From Verrucomicrobiota bacterium (lineage in GTDB: Bacteria > Verrucomicrobiota > Verrucomicrobiia > Opitutales > Opitutaceae), in assembly GCA_947471035.1 (NCBI GenBank), contig CANIWJ010000002.1:1-64000 (forward strand): DNA of 64,000 nt. Reading direction: 5' to 3'. The position numbers and the translations under genes are program-made. Shown here piece after piece: positions 46,219 through 56,736 of this stretch. Each line of letters begins with the position of its first letter. The first letter of the stretch is position 1. Below the pieces are notes generated by a model. That model had not been told where the DNA came from and searched no databases. It worked only from the letters and a program-made list of their open reading frames with translations.

Positions 46219-48177
46219 CTACAACACCACGGCCCCCGCCTGAGTGCTGCGCAGCGCCCGCACACCCACCCACGCGCTGGATCCGACCATCAGCAACGCC
46301 GCCACCACCGGGTGCAGCCAGCCTGCCGCCGCCAACGCCATACCCGCAAGGTTGTAGGCGGCGGCGAAACGCAGATTGCCGTGTACGCCCGCCACCACCT
46401 CGCGCGCCAGTCGCACCGCCTCGGGCAAACGCCGTAAATCATCTCCCCCGCAAACCGCCATAGCCGCCGCCCGCGCGAGCTCATTGCCGCCCCGCAGCGC
46501 CAGCGAACACGACGACACGCCCATCGCGGCCGCATCGTTCACCCCGTCGCCCGCGAACAAGACCCGCCGGCCACCCGCCGCCAGCTCCGTCACCCGCGCG
46601 GTTTTTTCCGCCGGGGTCAGCCCCGCCCGCACTGCCAAGTCCTCCCCCCAAGGCCCGCCCGCCAACCCGTTCCCTGCCTGGGTATCACCGGTTAAAATCT
46701 CCAACTCCAAGCCCAGTTCGCGCAGCTCGACCAGCGCCTCGGCCAGCCCTTCGCGCCAGGTTTCGACCAAGGTCACCCGCGCCGCCTCCACACCATCCAC
46801 CGCCACCCAGACCGTCTTCGTGTCCCCCGCGCCGTCCACGCCGCCGCAAAACGCCCGCTCCCCCACCCGCACTCGGCCCACCCCCGCCGCCTCGGCCTCT
46901 ACCCCCTGCCCCGCGCTTACCCGTAGCTCCGAAACTTCCCGCGCCGCTCCGCGCTCCAAACTCCTTTCCGTCAGCGCCCGCGCCACCGGATGCGCCATAC
47001 CGCGCTCCACCGCCGCCACCGCCGCCTTCAGCTCTTCCTCACGTCCGCGCCAAGCTTCAGAAAACTCCCAGCCCACCACCGTTAACCGCTCCTCCGACAG
47101 GGTGCCCGTCTTGTCAAAACACACCTGATCCACCCGCGCCAACGCATCCAAAAAATCCCCGCTGCGCGCCACGATGCCCAACCTCGCCAATCGCGCCAGC
47201 CCGCCCCACACCGCCACCGGCGTCGCCAATCCCATCGCGCACGGACACGCCACCAGCAGCACCGCCATCGCGTTAAACAAAGCCCGGTCCCAACTCGCCC
47301 CGCCGACTAACCAAGCGCCAAAGGTCGCCGCGCTCACCCCCAGCACCACCGGCAGCCACCACGCCATCAAGCGATCCGCCTGCGCCTGCAAGGCCGACGG
47401 CGCCAGCCGCGCCTCCGCCACCGCGCGCAACACCCCATCCAAACGCCGCGGGCCCGCCTCGGCCACGATCACCAGCCGCCCGTCCCGCGCATGCGTGCCC
47501 GCCCACACCCGATCTCCCGGCCCGCGCGACGCCGGACGCCATTCGCCCGTCATCGCCGCTTCCTCCACGTAGGCCCGCCCCTCCGCTACCACGCCGTCCA
47601 CACAGATCGCCCCGCCCGGGAAAACCACCACCCGCTCGCCGCCGCGCAGGCTAGCCACCGCCCGCCTCTCCTCGCCGCCCTCCGGCCCGAGAACCACGCA
47701 CGTCTCGTATTTCTCCGCCACCGCGTCCGCCGCCCGCAACGCCGCCGCCCGGCTGCGCGCGCCAACCATTTTGCCCAAAGTGTGCACCGCCACCAACACC
47801 GCCACCACCTCGTAGTAAATCGACCCCCGCCCCGTCAGCGTGCTGGTCACCGACCCCGCCAAGGCCCCGAGCAGGGTGACCAGAAACAGCAGGTCGATCG
47901 ACACCCGCCGCGCCCTCACTGCCGACCACGCCTCGCCCACCATGTCGCGTCCCAGAAAAACCAGCACCCCCAACGCGCTCGCCAACAGCCCGCCATGCAC
48001 CAGCCAGTAAGCCGCGCCTTCTGCCGGAGTCAGATTTACCGCCAGGGAAAAAATCATCGCCTGCGCCGCCACCGCCAGCCCTATGCCGATGCGCAACCAA
48101 CCCCGTTGCACCACCTGTGCATCCGCCTGCACGCCCGGCTCGGCGTCGGCGGCATTCAAATCGGTTCGGTTCGGCAT
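46219..48177 (-). CDS. Heavy-metal P1B-type ATPase
   Basis: This 652-residue protein has the P1B architecture without an N-terminal metal-binding domain. It shows eight predicted membrane segments and the transport-site motif LLVACPCAMGLATP (CPC). The phosphorylation loop is VCFDKTGTLSEER, the HP locus is GMAHPVARAL near residue 410, and FAGDGVNDAAAM is the hinge. The actuator motif is AAMTGEWRP in place of TGES. CPC enzymes usually export Cu(I) or Ag(I), or load metal into oxidases (CcoI/FixI); the exact metal cannot be assigned. I chose ATG 48177, because the reading frame up to 48363 adds 62 unlikely residues. It is divergent from nifJ. Confidence 0.88.
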   Translation of the reverse strand: MPNRTDLNAADAEPGVQADAQVVQRGWLRIGIGLAVAAQAMIFSLAVNLTPAEGAAYWLVHGGLLASALGVLVFLGRDMVGEAWSAVRARRVSIDLLFLVTLLGALAGSVTSTLTGRGSIYYEVVAVLVAVHTLGKMVGARSRAAALRAADAVAEKYETCVVLGPEGGEERRAVASLRGGERVVVFPGGAICVDGVVAEGRAYVEEAAMTGEWRPASRGPGDRVWAGTHARDGRLVIVAEAGPRRLDGVLRAVAEARLAPSALQAQADRLMAWWLPVVLGVSAATFGAWLVGGASWDRALFNAMAVLLVACPCAMGLATPVAVWGGLARLARLGIVARSGDFLDALARVDQVCFDKTGTLSEERLTVVGWEFSEAWRGREEELKAAVAAVERGMAHPVARALTERSLERGAAREVSELRVSAGQGVEAEAAGVGRVRVGERAFCGGVDGAGDTKTVWVAVDGVEAARVTLVETWREGLAEALVELRELGLELEILTGDTQAGNGLAGGPWGEDLAVRAGLTPAEKTARVTELAAGGRRVLFAGDGVNDAAAMGVSSCSLALRGGNELARAAAMAVCGGDDLRRLPEAVRLAREVVAGVHGNLRFAAAYNLAGMALAAAGWLHPVVAALLMVGSSAWVGVRALRSTQAGAVVL

Positions 48178-48368
48178 CGCGTAAACCTGCCATCGCCACC
48201 CATTCCCACCCAAAAGGCAAAACCCTTGTCCAACCCGACCGATACCGGTCCTCCGCACAAAAACCGCGCCCCCTACGCCAAACCCCGCGCAGCCCTTTAA
48301 CGCGTATTTTGGCATTCTAATACCCGTCGCATCGGCGCAAACCGCGCCCTCTTGCGAACCCATCGCAC

Positions 48369-51300
48369 ATGCCCACCGCCGCTCCCGCCGCCCCGCTCTC
48401 CCCTGCCGCCGCCAAACCCGCCGCCCGCGCCCTGCCTGCCTTCGTTACCTGCGACGCCAACGAAGCCGTTGCCTCCGTCGCGCATCGCTTGAGCGAGTTC
48501 ATCGCCATCTACCCCATCACGCCGTCCTCCCCAATGGCAGAATCCTGCGACGAATGGTCCTCCGCCGGTCGCAAAAACATCTGGGGCGAAGTCCCCAAAG
48601 TCGTCCAACTCCAGTCCGAGGGCGGCGTTGCGGGCGCAGTACATGGCGGCCTCCTAGGCGGCACCCTCACCACCACCTTCACCGCTTCCCAAGGGCTACT
48701 CCTGATGTTGCCCAACCTTTACAAAATCGCCGGCGAGCTCCTCCCCTTCGCGCTCCACGTCACCGCCCGCTCCCTCGCCGCCCAGGGCCTCTCCATTTTC
48801 GGCGACCACTCCGACGTCATGGCCTGCCGCCCCACCGGCTGCTCCCTCCTCTGCTCCAACCATCCCCAGGAAGCCCAGGACCTCGCCCTCATCTCGCACG
48901 CCGCCACCCTCAACGGTCGCCTCCCCATCATCCATTTCTTCGACGGCTTCCGCACCTCTCACGAGATTTCTAAAATCATCCCCCTCTCCGACGACGTGCT
49001 GCGCGCCATGATCGACCCCGCCGCCCTCGCCGCCTTCCGCGCCCGCGCGCTCACCCCTGACCGCCCCAAGATTCACGGCACCGCCCAAAACCCCGACGTC
49101 TATTTCCAAGGCCGCGAAACCGTTAACACCTTCGTGGACGCCTTCCCCGCCATCGTCTCCGACGCCATGGCCAAGTTCGCCGCCCTCACCGGCCGCAAAT
49201 ACTCGCTGGTCGAATACTACGGTCACCCCCAGGCCGAGCGCGCCATCGTCGCCATGGGCAGCGGCATCGAGGCCCTCCAGTCCGCCGCCGACCACCTCAA
49301 CGCCGAAGGCCAGCGCGTCGGCGTCATCGCCATCCGCCTTTTCCAACCCTTCCCCGTCGCCGACTTCCTCGCCGCCCTCCCCCCCACCGTGCGCACCCTC
49401 GGCGTGCTCGACCGCACCAAGGAGCCCGGCGCCGTCGGCGAACCCCTTTACCAGACCATTCTCGCCGCCCTCGCCCGCGCCGAACACCCCACCTCCGTGC
49501 CGCCTTCCCGCGTCTTCGGCGGCCGCTACGGACTCGGCTCCAAGGAATTCACCCCCGCCATGGCCCTGGCTGTGTTCCAACACCTCAACACCGCCCGCCC
49601 CCGCCACGGCTTCACCATCGGCATTCACGACGACGTCACCCACACCTCCATCCGCTGGGACGACGCCCTTGAAATCGAAGCCCCAGGCGTCCGCCGCTGC
49701 GTCTTCGTCGGCCTCGGTGCCGACGGCACCGTCGGCGCGAACAAGAACTCCATCAAAATCATCGGCGAACAGACCGACTTCTTCGCCCAAGGCTACTTCG
49801 TTTACGACTCCAAGAAGTCCGGCTCCGTCACCGTTTCCCACCTACGTTTCGGCCCGCAGCCCATCCACGCCCCCTGGCTGGTTCGCACCGCCCAGTTCGT
49901 CGCTTGCAGCCAGTTCAGCTTCGTCGGCCGCACCGAAATTCTCGGCTACGCCGCCCCCGGTGCCACCGTCCTGCTCGACTCACCCTACGACGGCGCAACC
50001 ACTTGGGATAAACTCCCGCGCGACTGGAAACAGACCATCCTCGCCAAGAAAATCCGCCTCTACGTCATCGACGCCAACGGCGTCGCCTCCGCTGCCGGCA
50101 TGGGCCGCCGTACCAACACCGTTCTCCAAACCTGCTTCTTCGCACTTTCCGGCGTGCTGCCCCAGGACGAGGCCATCGCCCACATCAAGAAGGCCATCAC
50201 CAAGACCTACGCTCGCAAAGGCGACAAGGTCGTGCAGATGAACCACGCCGCCGTGGACGCCGCCCTCGCCGGCCTCATCGAGGTCGCCCTCCCCGCCGCC
50301 CTCGACGCCGCCGACTCCGCGCCCGCCCCCGACCGCTTCGCCGCCTTTACCGAGAAATTCCACCGCGACGTCACCGCCCGCCTCCTCGCCGGCGAAGGCG
50401 ACCTCCTCCCCGTCTCCGCCATGCCCGTGGACGGCGGCTGGCCCACCGGCACCACCCGGCTCGAAAAACGCTCCATCGCCCTGGAAATCCCCAAGTGGGA
50501 CTCCTCGCTCTGCATCCAGTGCAACAAGTGCGTCTTCGTCTGCCCCCACGCCGCCATTCGCGCGACCCACGTCGCCCCCTCTGACCTGGTCGGCGCCCCC
50601 GCATCCCTCACAACCGTTCCCTTTCGCTCCAACGAGCAACCCGGCCGCCGCTACTTCCTGCAAGTCGCCCCCGACGATTGCACCGGCTGCTCGCTCTGCG
50701 TCCAGGTCTGCCCGGCCAAGGACAAGACCAACCCCCGCCACAAGGCCCTCGACCTCGTGCCCATCACCCCCGTCCTCGAAACCGAGCGTGCCAACTGGAA
50801 CTTCTTCGAGAATCTCCCCTCACCCGACCGCGCCAAAACCGACTTCACCACCATCAAGGGCAGCCAGTTCGCCAAACCCCTCTTCGAATTCTCCGGTGCC
50901 TGTGCCGGCTGCGGCGAGACTCCCTACGTGAAGCTCCTCACCCAGCTCCTCGGCGACCGCCTCATCATCGCCAACGCCACCGGCTGCTCCTCCATCTACG
51001 GCGGCAACCTCCCCACTACTCCCTACACCAAAGACGCCGCCGGCCGTGGACCCGCCTGGGCCAACTCCCTCTTCGAAGACAACGCCGAGTTCGGCCTCGG
51101 TCTGCGCCACTCCGCCGACCAACGATTCGCCACCGCGCGCAAACTCCTCGAAAAACTCGCCCCCCGCCTCGACTCCGACCTGGTCTGCGCCCTCACCGCC
51201 GCCTACCCCGCCACCGAAGGCGAACTCGCCACCCGTCGTGCAAAGATCGCCCTCCTCAAAGGCGAACTCCTCCACCTCGCCCCCGACCCCGAAGCCGCCC

Positions 51301-52034
51301 AACTCAGTCTCCTCGCCGACGAACTCATCAAGAAATCCGTCTGGATCCTCGGCGGCGACGGCTGGGCCTACGACATCGGCTACGGCGGCCTCGACCACGT
51401 ACTCGCCTCCGGCACCAACATCAAGATCCTCGTCCTCGACACCGAGGTTTACTCCAACACCGGCGGCCAATCCTCCAAGTCCACCCCCATGGGTGCCGTG
51501 GCTAAATTCGCCTCCGGCGGCAAAGCCACCGGCAAGAAGGATCTCGCCCTCATGGCCATGCACTACGGCCACGTTTACGTCGCCCGCGTCGCCTTCGGCG
51601 CCAAAGACAGCCAGACCCTCGCCGCCCTCCGCGAAGCCGAGGCCTACGACGGCCCCGCCCTCGTCATCGCCTACAGCCATTGCATCGCCCACGGCTACAA
51701 CCTCTCCCACGGCCTCGACCAGCAAAAGCTCGCGGTCGACACCGGCTACTGGCCGCTCTTCCGCCACGACCCCCGCCGCGCCGATAAAGGCGAACCCGCC
51801 CTCGTCCTCGATTCCGGCGCACCCAAGGCAAACCTAAGCAAATTCACCGAAGGCGAGACCCGCTTCGGCATGCTCCAGGCCATCGCCCCGCAGCGCGCCG
51901 AGGAATTCGCCGCCGAAGCCCAACTCGCTCTGCGCACCCGCTACGCCCTCTACCAACACCTCGCCACGCCGGCCGCCGGCCCCGAACCGGCCCCGGCACC
52001 CGCCGCGTCCACCCCCGCCACTCCGTCCGCCTAA
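48369..52034 (+). CDS. nifJ: Pyruvate:ferredoxin (flavodoxin) oxidoreductase
   Basis: This 1221-residue single-chain PFOR makes acetyl-CoA, CO2 and reduced ferredoxin from pyruvate. Domains run in order: the pyrimidine-binding part with YPITPSSPMAE near residue 50, the gamma-like domain (VFVGLGADGTVGANKNSIKI), and the ferredoxin-like domain with CIQCNKCVFVCPHAAIR (about 715) and CTGCSLCVQVCPAKD (about 771) for two 4Fe-4S clusters. The TPP domain follows, with CAGCGETPYVKLL (about 845), TGCSSIYGG, GDGWAYDIGYGG and NTGGQSSKS. The tail is Ala/Pro-rich. Length fits the family (about 1170-1200). The DHOD-like gene follows 19 bp downstream, a common pairing. Confidence 0.97.
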   Translation: MPTAAPAAPLSPAAAKPAARALPAFVTCDANEAVASVAHRLSEFIAIYPITPSSPMAESCDEWSSAGRKNIWGEVPKVVQLQSEGGVAGAVHGGLLGGTLTTTFTASQGLLLMLPNLYKIAGELLPFALHVTARSLAAQGLSIFGDHSDVMACRPTGCSLLCSNHPQEAQDLALISHAATLNGRLPIIHFFDGFRTSHEISKIIPLSDDVLRAMIDPAALAAFRARALTPDRPKIHGTAQNPDVYFQGRETVNTFVDAFPAIVSDAMAKFAALTGRKYSLVEYYGHPQAERAIVAMGSGIEALQSAADHLNAEGQRVGVIAIRLFQPFPVADFLAALPPTVRTLGVLDRTKEPGAVGEPLYQTILAALARAEHPTSVPPSRVFGGRYGLGSKEFTPAMALAVFQHLNTARPRHGFTIGIHDDVTHTSIRWDDALEIEAPGVRRCVFVGLGADGTVGANKNSIKIIGEQTDFFAQGYFVYDSKKSGSVTVSHLRFGPQPIHAPWLVRTAQFVACSQFSFVGRTEILGYAAPGATVLLDSPYDGATTWDKLPRDWKQTILAKKIRLYVIDANGVASAAGMGRRTNTVLQTCFFALSGVLPQDEAIAHIKKAITKTYARKGDKVVQMNHAAVDAALAGLIEVALPAALDAADSAPAPDRFAAFTEKFHRDVTARLLAGEGDLLPVSAMPVDGGWPTGTTRLEKRSIALEIPKWDSSLCIQCNKCVFVCPHAAIRATHVAPSDLVGAPASLTTVPFRSNEQPGRRYFLQVAPDDCTGCSLCVQVCPAKDKTNPRHKALDLVPITPVLETERANWNFFENLPSPDRAKTDFTTIKGSQFAKPLFEFSGACAGCGETPYVKLLTQLLGDRLIIANATGCSSIYGGNLPTTPYTKDAAGRGPAWANSLFEDNAEFGLGLRHSADQRFATARKLLEKLAPRLDSDLVCALTAAYPATEGELATRRAKIALLKGELLHLAPDPEAAQLSLLADELIKKSVWILGGDGWAYDIGYGGLDHVLASGTNIKILVLDTEVYSNTGGQSSKSTPMGAVAKFASGGKATGKKDLALMAMHYGHVYVARVAFGAKDSQTLAALREAEAYDGPALVIAYSHCIAHGYNLSHGLDQQKLAVDTGYWPLFRHDPRRADKGEPALVLDSGAPKANLSKFTEGETRFGMLQAIAPQRAEEFAAEAQLALRTRYALYQHLATPAAGPEPAPAPAASTPATPSA

Positions 52035-52053
52035 TCCTCGACCCGGCCCCGCC

Positions 52054-53046
52054 ATGAAACTCGTCACCGACTACCTCGGCCTCCGCCTCCGCACTCCCCT
52101 CATCATCGGTGCCTCTCCGTGCTGCGATGACCTCGACCTCTGCAAAAAACTGCAGGACGCCGGCGCCGGCGCCCTCGTCATGCACTCGATCTTCGAGGAG
52201 CAAATCGAGTTGGAGGAAAACGCCCGCTTCCGCCTGCTCGACGGTATCGCCGAGAGCAACCCCGAGGCTTCCAGCTACTTCCCCCACTACGACGACTACG
52301 CCCTCGCCCCCGATCTCTACGTGCGTCAAGTCGCCCGCCTTAAAGACGCGCTCCATATCCCCGTCATCGCCTCCCTCAACGGCCACCGCCCCGGTGGTTG
52401 GATCGACCAGGCCCGCCGCCTCGAAGCCGCCGGCGCCGACGCCCTCGAACTCAATCTCTACTCCCTCGCCACCGATCCCGACATGGATTCCGACGACGTG
52501 GAATCCGAACTGCTCTTCGTGGTCGGCCAAGTCGTCGAAGCCAGCAGCATCCCCGTCTCGGTAAAACTCTCCCCCTGGCACACCGCCCCCGCCCACTTCA
52601 TCCGCCAGGTCGAGCTACGCGGCGCGCGAGGAGCTGTCCTGTTCAACCGCTTTTATCAACCCGACTTCGACCTCGAGGATCTGGACGTGAAGCCCCAGCT
52701 CCGCCTCTCCGATTCCTCGGAGCTGCTCATCCGCCTGCGCTGGCTCGCCATCGTATCGCCCCAGAGCAAGCTCAGCCTCGCGGCCAGCGGCGGCGTGCAT
52801 ACCCCCGAGGACCTGATCAAGACCATTCTCGCCGGTGCCCACGCCACCCAAGTCGTTTCCACCGTGCTGCGCCACGGCCCGGCCGCGGTCACGTCACTGC
52901 TCTCCGGCCTGGAAACTTGGATGGACGAACACGAATACACCTCGGTCGCCGAAATGCGTGGCGCGCTCAACCTCGCCCGCTGCCCCAACCCCACCGCCCA
53001 CGAACGCGCCAACTACCTCCACGTCCTCCAAAGCTGGAAAGTGTAA
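52054..53046 (+). CDS. Dihydroorotate dehydrogenase-like protein linked to nifJ
   Basis: This 330-residue FMN-barrel protein of the PyrD superfamily starts MKLVTDYLGLRLRTPLIIGA and contains VIASLNGHRPGGWIDQARRL, ADALELNLYSLATDPDMD, ISVKLSPW-like PVSVKLSPWHTAPAHFI and LAASGGVHTPEDLIKTILAG. It lacks the catalytic Ser/Cys loop context of true PyrD, and the pyrD gene is elsewhere in this window (42708-43772). Proteins of this type commonly sit directly behind nifJ, and a redox role coupled to PFOR is likely but unknown. It is probably co-transcribed with nifJ (19-bp gap). Confidence 0.88.
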   Translation: MKLVTDYLGLRLRTPLIIGASPCCDDLDLCKKLQDAGAGALVMHSIFEEQIELEENARFRLLDGIAESNPEASSYFPHYDDYALAPDLYVRQVARLKDALHIPVIASLNGHRPGGWIDQARRLEAAGADALELNLYSLATDPDMDSDDVESELLFVVGQVVEASSIPVSVKLSPWHTAPAHFIRQVELRGARGAVLFNRFYQPDFDLEDLDVKPQLRLSDSSELLIRLRWLAIVSPQSKLSLAASGGVHTPEDLIKTILAGAHATQVVSTVLRHGPAAVTSLLSGLETWMDEHEYTSVAEMRGALNLARCPNPTAHERANYLHVLQSWKV

Positions 53047-53083
53047 CTCCTTTCGCCGTTCCGCGCCCGGTATTCCCGCTGCG

Positions 53084-53154
53084 CCCTTCCCCGTTGCAGC
53101 CCTAACTTCAGGCGGTCCCCCCCTTCCCGTTGGAGTCCCGCCTTTAGACGGTCC
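53084..53154. repeat. Tandem imperfect 35-bp repeat in intergenic DNA
   Basis: CCCTTCCCCGTTGCAGCCC... at 53084-53118 is repeated as CCCTTCCCGTTGGAGTCCCG... at 53121-53154, with about 27 of 34 positions alike and both ending in CGGTCC. Each half can form a small hairpin (CCGCC/GACGG type). The 330-bp stretch 53047-53376 has no supported gene; besides this it holds the palindrome at 53275. Confidence 0.6.
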
Positions 53155-53269
53155 GTGCGTATAGCACGTGCCTGCAGCACCGATCGCCGTCCGGAGCCCG
53201 GTGCCTCCACTTCACCTCTCCTCCCAGGACCTCACCGGCATGGGTGTTTTTTTGCCGCCACTCCCAAAA

Positions 53270-53298
53270 GACAAAGTAACCTATTGGGTTACTTTGTC
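53270..53298. promoter_or_regulatory. Palindrome before the ABC transporter, putative operator
   Basis: GACAAAGTAACC and GGTTACTTTGTC form a perfect 12-bp inverted repeat around TATTG. Its core (53275-53293) matches the perfect palindrome at 21608-21626 with two base differences. It lies 79 bp before the transporter start, a normal place for an operator. The regulator is unknown; winged-helix families such as HxlR or MarR bind sites of this size. Confidence 0.55.
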
Positions 53299-53376
53299 GC
53301 GAACCCGTTCTCAGCTCGAGCACTCCACCCTTGCCCGCCTGCCGCTGCCACGTTGCTCTGACCTGCTTCCCCCGAC

Positions 53377-55230
53377 GTGACCCGCCCCAGCTCGCTCCTC
53401 GAAAAAACCCGCCTCTTCCTCGCCCTCGCCCGACCCTTCTGGTCCTCCGAGGAACGCTGGCCCGCCCGCCTGCTCCTCGCCGCCATCGTCCTGCTTACCC
53501 TCGCGCAAAACTGGATCGCCGTCCGCCTCTCCTACTGGAACCGCGACTTCTTCGATACCATCCAGCGCGGCGACTACGCCTTCTTTGTCCATCTCGGCGT
53601 CGCCTTCCTCGGCTTCATCTTTTGCTCCATCGCCTTCTGGCTCGCCGAGGACTATCTCTTTTCCTCCCTGAAAATCCGCTGGCGCCGCTGGATGACCGAC
53701 CGCTTCCTGCGCGACTGGCTCGGCGACCGCGCTCACTATCTCGGCCAGCTGGACGGTCACCAAGGGGACAACCCCGACCAACGCATCAGCGAAGACATCC
53801 GCTCCTTCGTCTTCACCACCCTCGACCTCGGCAAACAACTCTTCGCCGCCATCGTCTCCCTCGCCTCCTTCGCCATTATCCTCTGGGGCCTTTCCTCCTC
53901 TGGCGCCGCACTTCCTCCTCCCCCCGCCTACCCCTTCCCCGCCCTGCCCGAACACCTCGCCTGGCTCACCTCGCCCGTCGTCATCACCTGGGATCTGTAT
54001 GTAGCTTTCACCTACGCCATTGCCTCCTTTCCCGGGCACCTGGTCTGGATCTGCCTCGCCTACTCCCTGCTCGGCATGTGGCTGGTCGGCCGCGTCGGCC
54101 GCCCCATCATCGGGCTCAACTACGAGATGCAAAAGCTCGAGGCCGACTTCCGCTTCGGCCTCGTGCGCCTGCGCGAAAACAGCGAAAGCACCGCGCTGGT
54201 AAACGGCGAACGCGCCGAACGCCGAACCCTCGGCACCCACTTCACCCGCATCGTCGGCAACTTCAACGCCACCCTACTGCGCCGCCTCCACCTCAACGCT
54301 TTTAAGTCCGTTTATTACCAACTCTCCGACTTCGTCCCCATCCTCCTCTCTGCCCCCCGTTTTTTCGCCGGCGCCCTCAGCCTCGGCCAGCTCACCCAGC
54401 TCACCGGCGCGTTCAAAAACGTCCAAAGCAACTTCAACTTCTTCATCAACGCCTACGAAACCATCGCCAGCTGGTGGGCCATCACCGAACGCCTCGACGG
54501 CTTCCAGCGTGGCATCGAACACTCCCGACACCTGCGCGATGCCCAGGCCGAGATCTACGCCGCCGGCCGCAGCGAAGACCGCCTCGAAGTCACCGACCTC
54601 GCCCTCTTTCGGCCCGACGGTCGCCTGCTCATGGCTCCCTTCAGTTTCACCGTTCGCCCCGGCGATTCCGTGCTCATTACCGGCCCCTCCGGCTGCGGCA
54701 AAAGCACCATCCTGCGCTCCCTCGTCGGCCTCTGGCCCTACGAACGCGGCCGCGTGCTCCTCCCCGAGCCCTTCGACTGCATGGTGATGCCGCAAAAGCC
54801 CTACCTGCCCATCGGCACCCTGCGCGCCGCCCTCGCCTACCCCCGCGAAACCCTGCAATTCGACGACGCCATTTGCCAGCGCGCCCTCGCCCTCTGCGAA
54901 CTGCCCGCCCTCGCCTCCCGCCTCGACGAAGAAGCCCACTGGGCCCAAGTCCTTTCCGGCGGCGAACAACAACGCCTCGCCCTCGCCCGCGTCTTCCTGC
55001 ACCGCCCTGCCTGGCTGTTTCTCGACGAAGCCACCGCCGCCATCGACGAAAACGCCGAACTCGCCTTCTACCACAAACTCTGCGCCGCCTTCCCCGGCCT
55101 CACCTACGTGACCATCGCGCACCGCAGCAGCCTGCGCAACGTCCACACCCGACACTTCCTGATCGAACACGCCGGCGACGGCACCCTCGCCCTCCGCGAA
55201 GACCGCACTCCCGCCATCCCACCCACCTAA
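53377..55230 (+). CDS. SbmA/BacA-type ABC transporter (YddA-like)
   Basis: This 617-residue protein fuses a membrane domain of six helices (residues about 25-320) to an ATPase domain (about 390-600). The membrane part carries the family stretch [20 protein letters not shown], typical of SbmA/BacA and YddA, plus [14 protein letters not shown]. In the ATPase, Walker A is GPSGCGKST near residue 435, the signature [15 protein letters not shown] and Walker [13 protein letters not shown] are intact. Such proteins move peptides or lipids across the inner membrane; the substrate here is unknown. The start is GTG 53377. A shared palindromic site lies 79 bp upstream. Confidence 0.92.
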   Translation: MTRPSSLLEKTRLFLALARPFWSSEERWPARLLLAAIVLLTLAQNWIAVRLSYWNRDFFDTIQRGDYAFFVHLGVAFLGFIFCSIAFWLAEDYLFSSLKIRWRRWMTDRFLRDWLGDRAHYLGQLDGHQGDNPDQRISEDIRSFVFTTLDLGKQLFAAIVSLASFAIILWGLSSSGAALPPPPAYPFPALPEHLAWLTSPVVITWDLYVAFTYAIASFPGHLVWICLAYSLLGMWLVGRVGRPIIGLNYEMQKLEADFRFGLVRLRENSESTALVNGERAERRTLGTHFTRIVGNFNATLLRRLHLNAFKSVYYQLSDFVPILLSAPRFFAGALSLGQLTQLTGAFKNVQSNFNFFINAYETIASWWAITERLDGFQRGIEHSRHLRDAQAEIYAAGRSEDRLEVTDLALFRPDGRLLMAPFSFTVRPGDSVLITGPSGCGKSTILRSLVGLWPYERGRVLLPEPFDCMVMPQKPYLPIGTLRAALAYPRETLQFDDAICQRALALCELPALASRLDEEAHWAQVLSGGEQQRLALARVFLHRPAWLFLDEATAAIDENAELAFYHKLCAAFPGLTYVTIAHRSSLRNVHTRHFLIEHAGDGTLALREDRTPAIPPT

Positions 55231-55339
55231 AGCCTGCTCAACACTCCTCGCACTGAGGTGCCGCACCCAGGTAAATCGCTTCTCACGCTCCCCCAGCTTG
55301 ACCTTCCCGCCGCGACGCATCGACTCATTCCCTTTTACC

Positions 55340-56611
55340 ATGTCCCTGAACGCCTCCTCCCTCCAGCAACTCGATCCCGAGATCTACGGCTTCATTGCCG
55401 CCGAACGTGCCCGTCAGGAGAGCCACATCGAGCTCATCGCGTCTGAAAACTTCACCTACCCGGCCGTCATGGAGGCCCAGGGCAGCGTGCTGACCAACAA
55501 GTATGCCGAGGGCTATCCCGGCAAACGCTGGTACGGCGGCTGTGAACACGTTGATAAAGTCGAACAACTCGCCATCGACCGCGCCAAGACCCTCTTCGGC
55601 GCCGAACACGCCAACGTCCAGCCCCACTCCGGTTCCCAGGCCAATTTCGCCGTTTACACCGCCGTCCTCCCCCTCGGCGCCAAGATCCTCGGCATGAACC
55701 TCAGCCACGGCGGCCACCTCACCCACGGCAACCCGGCCAACTTCTCCGGCAAACAATACACCTTCGTCCAATACGGTGTGCGCGAGGACACCGGCTTGAT
55801 CGACTACGACGAGCTCGCCGCCGTCGCCCTGCGCGAGAAACCCGTCATGATCACCGTCGGCGCTTCCGCCTACTCGCGCGTCATCGACTTCGCCCGCATG
55901 GGTGAAATCGCCCGCTCGGTCGGTGCCTTCCTCTTCGCCGACATCGCCCACATCGCCGGCCTCGTCGCCGCCGGTGTTCACCCGTCGCCCGTCCCGCACG
56001 CCGACTTCGTCACCACCACCACCCACAAAACCCTGCGCGGCCCGCGTGGCGGCCTCATCCTCTGCAAGGCCGCCCACGCCAAAGCCATCGACTCCGCCAT
56101 GTTCCCCGGCGGCCAAGGCGGCCCGCTCATGCACGTCATCGCCGCCAAGGCGGTCTGCTTCGCCGAGTGCCTCAAACCGTCCTTCAAGACCTACGCACAG
56201 CAGGTCGTGGCCAACAGCCGCGCCCTCGCCGCCGCCATGATCGCTCGCGGCTACAAGCTCGTCTCCGGCGGTTCCGACAACCACCTCTTCCTTGTCGATC
56301 TCCGCCACAACCTGCCCGAGCTCACCGCCAAGAAGGCTCAGGAGACCCTCGATCTCGCCCACATCACGTGTAACAAGAACACCGTCCCCTTCGAGACCCG
56401 TTCGCCCTTCCAAGCCTCGGGCATCCGCCTTGGCACCCCTGCGGTGACCACGCGCGGCCTGGTCGAAGCCGACATGGACGTGATCGCCGAGGCCATCGAT
56501 ACCGTACTCAAGGCCATCGGCACCGACCGCGAACCCGCCGCCCTCGAAACCGCCAAGAAGCTCGTCGCCACTTTGGCTGCGAAATACCCACTCCCCTACG
56601 CGAAGCTGTAA
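55340..56611 (+). CDS. glyA: Serine hydroxymethyltransferase
   Basis: This 423-residue PLP enzyme converts serine and tetrahydrofolate to glycine and methylene-tetrahydrofolate. Motifs are clear: [57 protein letters not shown], the PLP lysine at about K230 in [13 protein letters not shown], and the C-terminal [16 protein letters not shown] chose ATG 55340 after comparing the family N-terminus; the frame from 55298 adds 14 residues. A strong terminator follows within 20 bp, so it is a single-gene unit. Confidence 0.98.
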   Translation: MSLNASSLQQLDPEIYGFIAAERARQESHIELIASENFTYPAVMEAQGSVLTNKYAEGYPGKRWYGGCEHVDKVEQLAIDRAKTLFGAEHANVQPHSGSQANFAVYTAVLPLGAKILGMNLSHGGHLTHGNPANFSGKQYTFVQYGVREDTGLIDYDELAAVALREKPVMITVGASAYSRVIDFARMGEIARSVGAFLFADIAHIAGLVAAGVHPSPVPHADFVTTTTHKTLRGPRGGLILCKAAHAKAIDSAMFPGGQGGPLMHVIAAKAVCFAECLKPSFKTYAQQVVANSRALAAAMIARGYKLVSGGSDNHLFLVDLRHNLPELTAKKAQETLDLAHITCNKNTVPFETRSPFQASGIRLGTPAVTTRGLVEADMDVIAEAIDTVLKAIGTDREPAALETAKKLVATLAAKYPLPYAKL

Positions 56612-56630
56612 ACGCTCAGAGGGAGCTCAC

Positions 56631-56679
56631 ATCCCCGGACTCAGGTTTGTCGTAACAAACACTGATCCGGGGATTTTTT
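56631..56679 (+). terminator. Intrinsic terminator of glyA
   Basis: A long stem with outer ATCCCCGGA/TCCGGGGAT, a middle TCAG/CTGA and an inner GTTTGT/ACAAAC pair around CGTA is followed by six T residues. Strong Rho-independent terminator. Confidence 0.93.
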
Positions 56680-56736
56680 ATGTTCCAGCGTCAGCCTAAA
56701 TGACCGCTGTCTCCGAACTCCGATTCGGTTCCGAAA

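Noticed and set aside
48696-49841. 381-residue minus-strand frame inside nifJ
   Set aside because: The forward strand carries unmistakable PFOR domains; the reverse frame is a shadow.
53155-53361. 68-residue frame in the gene-free gap before the ABC transporter
   Set aside because: It crosses the palindrome and repeats, has no start signal and is low complexity.
53331-54305. 324-residue Arg/Pro-rich frame overlapping the ABC transporter
   Set aside because: It is a +1 frame shadow of the membrane domain with only Arg/Pro/His low complexity.
55231-55339. Glycine riboswitch before glyA
   Set aside because: The leader is only about 110 bp and shows no paired glycine aptamer pattern that I can find.
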